Below, piece after piece: positions 1 to 6,122 of a DNA stretch of 15,312 nt. The first letter of the stretch is position 1. Each line of letters begins with the position of its first letter. The DNA is from Prevotella sp. UBA3837 (lineage in GTDB: Bacteria > Bacteroidota > Bacteroidia > Bacteroidales > Bacteroidaceae), in NCBI GenBank assembly GCA_002392835.1, contig DGHX01000033.1, forward strand, positions 4,315 to 19,626, in the 5' to 3' direction. Below the pieces are notes generated by a model. The model saw only the letters and a list, made by a program, of their open reading frames with translations, was not told where the DNA came from and did no database searches. Made by a program: the position numbers and the translations under genes.

Positions 1-16
1 CAACTTGCGAAAGTTG
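1..16. repeat. Perfect 6-bp hairpin downstream of GH5
   Basis: CAACTT (1-6) pairs with AAGTTG (11-16) around the 4-nt loop GCGA. It lies 29 bp past the GH5 stop on the minus strand and touches the window edge, so what follows is unseen. It could be part of a terminator or a longer palindrome; there is no visible T-run to decide. Confidence 0.4.
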
Positions 17-18
17 AG

Positions 19-34
19 TTAGTAATTAGTAATT
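19..34. repeat. TTAGTAATTAGTAATT, copy of the AT-rich repeat downstream of GH5
   Basis: This 16-bp stretch matches 2131-2146 (TTAGTAATGAGTAATT) at 15 of 16 positions in the same orientation, so the GH5 gene is bracketed by direct copies of one AT-rich repeat. It also contains the 7-mer TTAGTAA twice in tandem. The simple composition means some of the similarity could be chance. Confidence 0.5.
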
Positions 35-44
35 GTTGTCAGTT

Positions 45-2111
45 TCATTGTTTGCTGAAGATGTGTCCGCCGCGGATGTAGAGCCCTGGCTTCAGGTGGC
101 GGGCGTCGACGGGCCGGCCCTGCAGGTCATAGGTGCGGTCGGCGGCGGGAGCGGCGGAAGTGACGGGCAGCGTGACGGCACTGGGCGAGTAGTCGTCGTT
201 GTTGGTCAGGTACATGTCGTCGACGACGATGCTGCCGCGACCGTTGGCCCAGAAGCTGACGATGCTGATGTGGCTGACGTCGAGGGCGCGCCCGTTCTTG
301 GTACGGGCCGACTGCAGCTTCACCACTATCTGGCGCTTCGTGCCGAAGGCTGCCGACTCGTAGCCGTCGCTCCAGATGCTGTTCTCGGTGAAGATATTCA
401 GGTGGGCGTCGCAGTTCTGTGCCTTCTTCAGCTTCACCACCAGGTACTTATAGCCCGACATGTCGGCAGGGTCGGCATACACCCACCCCATCTGCCCCCA
501 CTGTCCGGGGGTGAAGGTGCGTGTGGCCTCGTCGTAGAGCCCTGAGTCGAAGAGGGCGGTGTTGATGTACTGCTTGCCGAAGGGGAAGAAGGTGGAGCGG
601 AGGGTGAAGTCGGTGGTCAGCTCATGGCCCAGTGGGTCGGTATATGCCGCGGTGACGGTGGCTGTGCCCTCGGCGAGGCCCCGCACCACTGCGCCGTCGA
701 GGCTGACGGCATCGGTGGCGGCCATGGTGAAGCGGGCCTGTGCAGTGACGTCGCGCTGACGGCCGTCAGCATAGGTGGCCAGCAGCTGCAGGGTGCCGCT
801 GCCGCCCACGAGCACCTCGGTGGTGACGGGCGTGAGCAGCTCAGCGGTCTGCGCTTCCTCGCTCTGCACCTCGTCGTCGGCATGGGGCCAGTCCACCAGG
901 TAGTAGTCGGCATACCAGTCCATGCAGGCCTTGCCGCAGGCCTCGGCCAGTCCGCCGAAGGCAGGCACCACGCGGTTCTTCTGGAGCAGCGTGTCCACGT
1001 CGATGAGGCAGCTGGTGCCCGAGAGCGTCATCGAGATGTTACCGAAGTGGTCGAGGGTGGCCTTGAAGGCCTTGCCCCACTTCGAGGTGCTGGCGGTGGC
1101 CCAGGTGCCGTAGTTCGACTCCACCCACTCGTTGTGTTCGTTGTAGTGGCCGGTGCCGGGCTTCGCCGGACTCCAGTCTACCTCGGTAATGATGACGGGG
1201 GCGCTGTCGACGACGGGCACGTTCTGGTGGAAGTGGTTGATCTTCTGCTGCGCGTCGGGGGTGGCGTCGCTACAGCCGTACCAGCCGGCGTAGTCGTGCA
1301 CGGCATAGCCGATGTTGGTACCCTCAATGGGATAGGCGGCATAGCTCTTGTAGTTCGACTGCCAGCCGCTGCCGGGCACCCAGATGATGCCGGTGAAGCC
1401 GTTCTGCCGGATCTTGTCGACGATGGGCTGGAAATAGTCGTGCAGGGCGCGGGCGTCGTCCTGCCCCTGGGCGTTGCGCACGTTCACAGGCTCGTTGGCC
1501 AGCTCCAGGCTGATCTGCCCGGCAAAGCGCTTCACGTTGATGTGGCGCGAGACGATGTCCCACACCGTGAGCAGGTACTGCTGGTAGTAGTCGCCCACCT
1601 GCAGGTCATGGGGACAGACGCCCGGCGGGCGCACCACGACGTACATGCCGTGGTTCATGGCGCGGCGCATCAGGGGGAAGTAGAGCGAGCCGAGGTAGGT
1701 AGTCAGGCGCGTGGGGTTGAACTTGCGGATGTCGGCCTCGCCCGTGGCATTGGCGGCCTGTCCGGCGGCACCGGCGTAGGTGTACGATGACGAGGGGTCG
1801 TTGGTCCAGGCGGGCTCCAAGTGCAGGCGGAAGACGGTGCAGTGGGCCTTCTCCAGTCCGGTGAAGAGCTTATCGAAATAATCCAGGCAGCGCTGGCGCC
1901 CGGCGTCGTCGTAGCTCCATCCCCAGCGTCCGCCGTTGAACCAGGCGCTGGGGGTGTCCATCACGCCGTGCAGCACCACGTGGTTGCCGTGGACATCGGT
2001 CAGCCAGCGGCCCTCCACATGCAGCGAGGGCAGCGGCTTCACACCCTGACCCCATGCCGACAGCGACAGCAGGGCCGCCAGGAACGACAGGGTGAACAAT
2101 TGTTTTCTCAT
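45..2111 (-). CDS. Secreted GH5-family endo-glycanase with Ig-like (Big_2-type) and C-terminal beta-sandwich modules
   Basis: Probable endo-acting beta-glycanase that hydrolyses internal bonds of a plant polysaccharide outside the cell. A Sec signal peptide (residues 1-22, MRKQLF start, cut near AWGQ) is followed by a TIM-barrel-like catalytic region to about residue 410. Clan GH-A hallmarks are visible: R95 in FRLHLEP, the acid/base E207 in LELANEPVN, H272 and Y274 in VHDYAGWYG, and the nucleophile E310 in VIITEVDW. Residues about 423-505 look like a bacterial Ig-like Big_2 domain, and 510-640 like a carbohydrate-binding beta-sandwich. The last 30 residues (TYDLQGRPV...KPGLYIRGG) form a short sorting-like tail. 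It is the last gene of the cluster, separated from GH97 by a 131-bp repeat-filled gap. Family GH5 is fairly secure; the subfamily and substrate (xylan, glucan or mannan) cannot be told by eye. Confidence 0.85.
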   Translation of the reverse strand: MRKQLFTLSFLAALLSLSAWGQGVKPLPSLHVEGRWLTDVHGNHVVLHGVMDTPSAWFNGGRWGWSYDDAGRQRCLDYFDKLFTGLEKAHCTVFRLHLEPAWTNDPSSSYTYAGAAGQAANATGEADIRKFNPTRLTTYLGSLYFPLMRRAMNHGMYVVVRPPGVCPHDLQVGDYYQQYLLTVWDIVSRHINVKRFAGQISLELANEPVNVRNAQGQDDARALHDYFQPIVDKIRQNGFTGIIWVPGSGWQSNYKSYAAYPIEGTNIGYAVHDYAGWYGCSDATPDAQQKINHFHQNVPVVDSAPVIITEVDWSPAKPGTGHYNEHNEWVESNYGTWATASTSKWGKAFKATLDHFGNISMTLSGTSCLIDVDTLLQKNRVVPAFGGLAEACGKACMDWYADYYLVDWPHADDEVQSEEAQTAELLTPVTTEVLVGGSGTLQLLATYADGRQRDVTAQARFTMAATDAVSLDGAVVRGLAEGTATVTAAYTDPLGHELTTDFTLRSTFFPFGKQYINTALFDSGLYDEATRTFTPGQWGQMGWVYADPADMSGYKYLVVKLKKAQNCDAHLNIFTENSIWSDGYESAAFGTKRQIVVKLQSARTKNGRALDVSHISIVSFWANGRGSIVVDDMYLTNNDDYSPSAVTLPVTSAAPAADRTYDLQGRPVDARHLKPGLYIRGGHIFSKQ

Positions 2112-2132
2112 ATATACATTATTATATTAATT

Positions 2133-2233
2133 AGTAATGAGTAATTATGATTAGTTCATACGCTTGAGACGCTACATTGACACAGAGTGATTACTGTAGG
2201 AAGAGTAAAAGGTAATCATAATTACTCATTACT
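2133..2233. repeat. Perfect 21-bp inverted repeat in the GH97-GH5 gap (TAATGAGTAAT family)
   Basis: The arm 2133-2153 (AGTAATGAGTAATTATGATTA with its first base included) is exactly complementary to 2213-2233, with a 59-bp spacer between them. A further direct copy of ATTACTCATTAC at 2242-2253, beside the one at 2221-2232, runs into the GH97 coding end, so the last residues and TAA stop of GH97 are formed by the repeat. I see no promoter consensus in the 131-bp gap. A transcript would form a long stem of low GC content. Confidence 0.75.
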
Positions 2234-2242
2234 TATTATTCA

Positions 2243-4261
2243 TTACTCATTACCAGTTATGACGAAGGCGCCGTTCTCAGGAATGGTGACCTTCATGGTG
2301 GTTTTCTTCAACGTCAGCTGTCGGCAGGTGCCTGCGAGCTGTGCATCGTCGGTATAGGTCGTCACGGCAGTGCCTTTGGCGAAGAAGGGCGAGAGGTCGA
2401 GCTGCAGGGTGAGCGGCTGCGTGCGCCCCCGCTTGTCCTTGACGTCGGCGGCGCTGATGCCAACCACGAACCAGCGGGTGCCGCTGCGGCGAGCCAGCAG
2501 GATATAGCGGCCGGGATAGCCGTCGATGAAGCGCACCTCGTCCCACTGCGTGGGCACGTCCTTCATGAACTGCATGGCCCACTGCGGCGCGTCGTCGAGG
2601 TTGTTGGGAGCCAGGGCGAAGTGCTGCACGCTGCTCTGGAAGAGGACGGCGGTGGCCAGTGCAAAGACGTCGCTGGTGCGGCGCGTGGTGCCTCGCTGGT
2701 TGTCGGCACTATAGCGCTTGTTCAGCGCCGAGCCGCCGAAGTCCATCGATGCCACGGCATTGCGGATGAAGGGCAGCAGACAGGCGTTGCGGGCCTCGGC
2801 ATCGCAGGCACCCTGGCCGAAGTGCAGGTTCTCGCTGGCCAGGACGGCCTCGCTGGCCACGAAGTTGGGGTACATGCGCTCCCAGCCACGGGGCAGCGTG
2901 CAGCCGTGGAAGATGACCTGCAGGCCGAAGTCGTTGGCATCGGTGAGGATATCCTCATAGAGCTGCATCATGGGCTGCTTGTCGCCGCCAAAGAAGTCAA
3001 CCTTGATGCCGAGTATGCCGATCTGCTGCATCCACGCCATCTCGCGGCGACGGGCGGCAGGACGGTCCATGCAGTGGCGCGGGCCCTGCGGTGCGTTGTT
3101 CCACGAGCCGTTGCTGTTGTACCACAGGAAGAGGCCCACCCCCTTCGAGCGGGCGTATGCGGACAGCTCGGCCATGCGCTCGCGCCCTATCTGCGTGTCC
3201 CACAGGGCATCGACGAGCACGGAGCGATAGCCCATGGCGGCGGAGAAGTCGATGTAGCGCTTCTGGTCATCGTAGTTGCAGCTGGCATCCATGGCGATAA
3301 TCCACGACCAGGAGCCCTTGCCGTAGGTATAGGCCTTGGAAGCCGTGTACTTAGGCTGCACCAGGTCGCTGGCCACGGTGCTCTCTACGATGGGAGCCAG
3401 CGTGGTGCCAAGGGTGATGGTGCGCCAGGGCGTCAGTGCCGGCAGGCTCACGGCGGCCGTCGTGGTGCCCTGGCCGTTCATCTCGCCCTGCTGGGGGAAG
3501 CCGATCTTGTAGAGGGTGGAGGGTGAAGGGTGGAGGGTGGAGGGTGAAGAGGCATTCTGCTCGCAGAGCAGGCGGCAGCCCACATAGCCACCGTCGGTGC
3601 CCGTCTCGCTGATGAGCAGCCAGGCATGGCCGTCGGCACCGTGAGGGGCCTTGAACAGGCAGGGGAAGGTGTAGCCCTCGCCCCAGCCGTTGCGTCCGGC
3701 CGGCTCGTCGGTGGCGTAGCTGGTCTCGTAGCTGGGCGAGGTGCTGGCAAAGCCTCCCATGGGCTTCGACTGCGGACAGAGGAAGGTGGTGGTGCCCTGC
3801 GGCAGGGCGAAGCCGGTGGCCTCGCCACGGATGACGGCCACCAGCGTGGGGCCCTGTACGGGCAGCAGGTAGCGGAAGGCCACGTCGCGCCCGGTGACAC
3901 GGAAGATGACGTCGAGGGCCGGCTTCTGCTCGCGGCTGAAGTGGCAGACGGCCTCGGTGACCTCGTAGTGCACATGGCTCTGCTTCCAGGTGGCCAGCGT
4001 GTAGTCGTCGGTGACGGTGCGCACGTCGCAGCCCGTCATGGTGAGCTGCTGCGACAGGTCGGCATAGTTAGTATACAGGCCCAGGGGCGAGCGCTCCAGA
4101 CAGGTCTGGCCGTCGAGGGCCACACGGTAGGCGGGGCGCCCGTCGGCATCGTCGACGGTGACGACCAGACGGCCGTCGGGACTGGCGAAGCTCTTCTCGT
4201 CAGCCAGGGCTTGGGCAGCGGCCAGCATCAGGGCGACTGCGGCTATTAGGGGTTTTCTCAT
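2243..4261 (-). CDS. GH97 glycoside hydrolase, retaining type (probable alpha-galactosidase-like)
   Basis: Probable exo-acting alpha-glycosidase working in the periplasm. I chose the start at 4261 (MRKPLIAAVALMLAAAQALA, a textbook Sec signal peptide) over an upstream ATG at 4291, which would overlap the preceding GH43 by 26 bp and spoil the signal peptide; the chosen start lies 4 bp after that gene's stop. The layout matches GH97: N-terminal beta-sandwich (about 22-295), catalytic barrel (about 300-560) and C-terminal beta domain. The motif GIKVDFFGGDKQ places an Asp (D422) where retaining GH97 enzymes have their nucleophile, and E471 in NFVASEA is the likely acid/base; inverting SusB-type members use glutamates instead. 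Family knowledge therefore favours alpha-galactosidase-like over alpha-glucosidase activity. A low-complexity stretch (residues 238-250, SSPSTLHPSPSTLYK) comes from a 7-bp DNA repeat. There is no C-terminal sorting tail. The last codons and stop lie inside an intergenic repeat. Confidence 0.9.
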   Translation of the reverse strand: MRKPLIAAVALMLAAAQALADEKSFASPDGRLVVTVDDADGRPAYRVALDGQTCLERSPLGLYTNYADLSQQLTMTGCDVRTVTDDYTLATWKQSHVHYEVTEAVCHFSREQKPALDVIFRVTGRDVAFRYLLPVQGPTLVAVIRGEATGFALPQGTTTFLCPQSKPMGGFASTSPSYETSYATDEPAGRNGWGEGYTFPCLFKAPHGADGHAWLLISETGTDGGYVGCRLLCEQNASSPSTLHPSPSTLYKIGFPQQGEMNGQGTTTAAVSLPALTPWRTITLGTTLAPIVESTVASDLVQPKYTASKAYTYGKGSWSWIIAMDASCNYDDQKRYIDFSAAMGYRSVLVDALWDTQIGRERMAELSAYARSKGVGLFLWYNSNGSWNNAPQGPRHCMDRPAARRREMAWMQQIGILGIKVDFFGGDKQPMMQLYEDILTDANDFGLQVIFHGCTLPRGWERMYPNFVASEAVLASENLHFGQGACDAEARNACLLPFIRNAVASMDFGGSALNKRYSADNQRGTTRRTSDVFALATAVLFQSSVQHFALAPNNLDDAPQWAMQFMKDVPTQWDEVRFIDGYPGRYILLARRSGTRWFVVGISAADVKDKRGRTQPLTLQLDLSPFFAKGTAVTTYTDDAQLAGTCRQLTLKKTTMKVTIPENGAFVITGNE
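3514..3548 (+). repeat. Five-unit 7-bp G-tract repeat (GGGTGGA/GGGTGAA) inside GH97, quadruplex-capable
   Basis: GGG tracts start at 3514, 3521, 3528, 3535 and 3542, exactly 7 bp apart, with 4-nt spacers TGGA or TGAA. That fits the G3N1-7 quadruplex motif on the plus (non-coding) strand and is C-rich on the coding strand. It is translated as the Ser/Pro/Thr-rich segment around residues 238-250 of GH97, between strands of the N-terminal sandwich. Confidence 0.7.
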
Positions 4262-4265
4262 GGGG

Positions 4266-5909
4266 TTATAGGGATTGATGTTGATAGTCAAAGCGGTCGA
4301 TGTCTACATAGCCGCCGGTGCGGCGGGTGGCGTAGTTGAAGATGGCAAACTTGGTGCCCATGAACAGGCGGCGGTAGTCGAACACCATGCGGTAGTCCTT
4401 CGTACCTATCTGCTTCCACTCCTGGCCGTCGAGGCTGTAGAAGAAGTTGGCAGCGTCGTGGTGGCCGGGCCGGAAGTCGCCCTGCAGGCGCAGCCAGACC
4501 GTGGTCTGCTTCAGCTCAATGGTCTCGACGACCTTCTCCTCGACGCCGGTGACGGCCTTCTCCCTGTCGGTCAGGCTCACCTTCTGCTCGCTCATCTCCA
4601 GGAAGTACTTCTTGCCCTTCTTCCTGATGGTGAGCACGCCGCTGTCGCCGTTGAAGGCGGCAAGGCCGCAGCAGTCGCCGTCCTTCATGTGCGAGACGTC
4701 GATGCAGATACCGCCCGTGCAGGTAGGGCCCTCCATGCGCTGCGTCAGCGTGTTGGGAGCCAGATAGAGGTTGGGCACCACGCGGCAGGTGGTCAGGCGC
4801 ATGAAGCCGGGCCGTGCGCCGAGGCTCCAGGCGGCATCCACGGGGTTATGGTTCCACTGCCAGTGCAGGCCCAGCGTGGGTGCTGCGAAGTCGTCGCTGC
4901 AGACGATGGAGTCGGCGGGCTGTCCGCTGCGGTAGGGGCGCATGGTGGCGGGCACGCGGCCCTGCTCGTCGCCCAGCATGGGCCAGCCGTCAATCCAGCG
5001 CACGGGCGACAGGGTGAGCACGCGGCCCACGCCACCACGGTCCTGGAACATGATGCCGTACCAATCGCCCTCTTCGGTGTCGACGATGGTGCCCTGCGCC
5101 AGATAGGAGAAGCCGCCGAAGTCGCTCTCGAGGATGACATGTTTCTCCCACACGGCGTTCAGGTCTTTCGTGCGGTAGCACACCTCGCGGCGGTGACGGC
5201 CGGGCGCATAGACATGGCTGATGAGCAGGGCGTAGTAGGTGCCGTTGTGCTTGACGACGCGTGTGCCCTCCAACAGGCCGCGCTCGTCGGCCTCACGCTG
5301 GAAGTAGTGGCGATGCGAGCCTTCCACCACACCCTTCAGGTCGGGGGTGAGCTGGCACATCTCGCCTGTTCCGAAGAAGACGTATGGTGTGCCGTCATCG
5401 TCGAAGAACAGCGTGGCGTCGTGGAAGTGGCGCAGTCGCGAGTGGATGGTCCACGGTCCCTCGGCCTTCTCTGCCGTGAAGATGTAGGTGTCGCCCATGG
5501 CCCCTGCCTCGTTGGGGGCCAGCAGGGCGTAGAAGCGGCCGTTGTGGTACTTCAGCGACGTGGCCCACTGTCCGCGTCCGTAGACGGTGCCCACGCCCTC
5601 CTTTCCCTGCTGCTTGTCAAGGGGCAGCGAGAAGGCGAGGTCGTACTTCGGCGAGTCGGTCAGCCGGTCGAAGATGTAGCCCACGGTGCGCCAGTTCTTC
5701 AGGTCCTTCGACGCCATGACGGGCGCACCGGGCATGAGGTGCATGGTGGTACTGACCAGGTAGAAGGTGTCGTCGACGCGAATGACGTCGGGGTCGGGCA
5801 CGTCGGCCCAGAGCATGGGGTTCTCAATGCGCTCCATGCCGGACTGTGCAGCCCCTATGAGGGTAGCGGCACAGAACATAAGAAGGAAAGACAGGCGTTT
5901 CATAAGCAT
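4266..5909 (-). CDS. GH43-family glycosidase (subfamily 12-like) with C-terminal beta-sandwich
   Basis: Probable alpha-L-arabinofuranosidase or beta-xylosidase that trims xylan side chains or oligosaccharides. A signal peptide (KRLSFLLMFCAATLIGAAQ) is followed by a five-bladed propeller, residues about 28-315. The GH43 triad is visible: base D39 in VPDPDVIRVDDTFY, pKa modulator D164 in HFHDATLFFDDDG, and acid E214 in LLEGTRVVKHNG. The remainder (about 330-547) resembles the concanavalin-like C-terminal domain common to GH43 xylosidases and arabinosidases. The HDATLFFDDDG and MPGAPVMASKDL segments resemble GH43_12, an assignment from memory. The start could equally be the ATG at 5903 (MKRLSF), two codons in. 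There is no sorting tail, so a periplasmic place is likely. The gene ends 4 bp before the GH97 start, so the two are almost certainly cotranscribed and act on the same oligosaccharides. Confidence 0.9.
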   Translation of the reverse strand: MLMKRLSFLLMFCAATLIGAAQSGMERIENPMLWADVPDPDVIRVDDTFYLVSTTMHLMPGAPVMASKDLKNWRTVGYIFDRLTDSPKYDLAFSLPLDKQQGKEGVGTVYGRGQWATSLKYHNGRFYALLAPNEAGAMGDTYIFTAEKAEGPWTIHSRLRHFHDATLFFDDDGTPYVFFGTGEMCQLTPDLKGVVEGSHRHYFQREADERGLLEGTRVVKHNGTYYALLISHVYAPGRHRREVCYRTKDLNAVWEKHVILESDFGGFSYLAQGTIVDTEEGDWYGIMFQDRGGVGRVLTLSPVRWIDGWPMLGDEQGRVPATMRPYRSGQPADSIVCSDDFAAPTLGLHWQWNHNPVDAAWSLGARPGFMRLTTCRVVPNLYLAPNTLTQRMEGPTCTGGICIDVSHMKDGDCCGLAAFNGDSGVLTIRKKGKKYFLEMSEQKVSLTDREKAVTGVEEKVVETIELKQTTVWLRLQGDFRPGHHDAANFFYSLDGQEWKQIGTKDYRMVFDYRRLFMGTKFAIFNYATRRTGGYVDIDRFDYQHQSL

Positions 5910-5986
5910 CTACAGTTTTTTCAATTACTGGAGTTAAAGTAGTTAAAGGAGTTAAAGGAGTTAAAGGAGTTAAAGACGATAGACTT

Positions 5987-5995
5987 TACCTTTGC
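5987..5995 (+). promoter_or_regulatory. TACCTTTGC, plus-strand match to the Bacteroidetes -7 consensus inside a repeat
   Basis: TACCTTTGC matches TAnnTTTGC exactly but points right, away from the GH43 gene and against the transcription of every gene here. No TTG is found at the -33 spacing and no plus-strand gene follows. It may be chance or part of the repeat family. Confidence 0.25.
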
Positions 5996-6026
5996 GTTTC
6001 CACCGGAAGAGGAAGTTTGGAGCTGT

Positions 6027-6071
6027 AAGACTGACGTCTTTCGCTCGAGCTTGCTCGCTTCGCTTGCGAAG
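6027..6071. repeat. Three consecutive hairpins in the core of the 5930-6107 element
   Basis: AAGAC/GTCTT (6027-6031 and 6036-6040, loop TGAC), CGAGC/GCTCG (6046-6050 and 6053-6057, loop TT) and CTTCGC/GCGAAG (6058-6063 and 6066-6071, loop TT) follow each other within 45 bp. All stems are perfect. The last two abut directly, so the RNA of either strand would be highly structured. No T-run follows on the minus strand. Confidence 0.65.
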
Positions 6072-6122
6072 AACTCCTTTAACTCCATTAACTCCATTAA
6101 CTCCATATATTATAATGTATAG

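Larger units (their letters stand above)
5930..6107. repeat. 178-bp intergenic palindrome bounded by 9-bp tandem repeats (GGAGTTAAA x5 and AACTCCwTT x4)
   Basis: Five 9-bp units GGAGTTAAA occupy 5930-5974, the second reading GTAGTTAAA. The reverse-complement unit AACTCCTTT/AACTCCATT/AACTCCATA occurs four times at 6072-6107. The arms are thus inverted tandem arrays about 97 bp apart. The core holds three consecutive small hairpins and a plus-strand TACCTTTGC. Because the unit is 9 bp, frames stay open across the arrays, giving a spurious 61-codon frame of NSF and MEL repeats. The element lies between the GH30-GH43 stop and the GH43 start. Confidence 0.8.

Noticed and set aside
2108..2119. Tiny leader frame ATG-TAT-ATA-TGA whose stop overlaps the GH5 start
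   Set aside because: Three codons in an AT-rich tract can easily arise by chance and nothing else supports translational control.
4262..4291. Upstream ATG for GH97 overlapping the GH43 end
   Set aside because: The first ten residues it adds are translated from the GH43 3' end, and the internal Met gives a complete Sec signal peptide and a 4-bp gap.
5921..6106. 61-codon minus-strand frame of MEL and NSF repeats
   Set aside because: The frame exists only because the flanking repeat unit is 9 bp; both ends are translated tandem repeat and the middle is the hairpin core.
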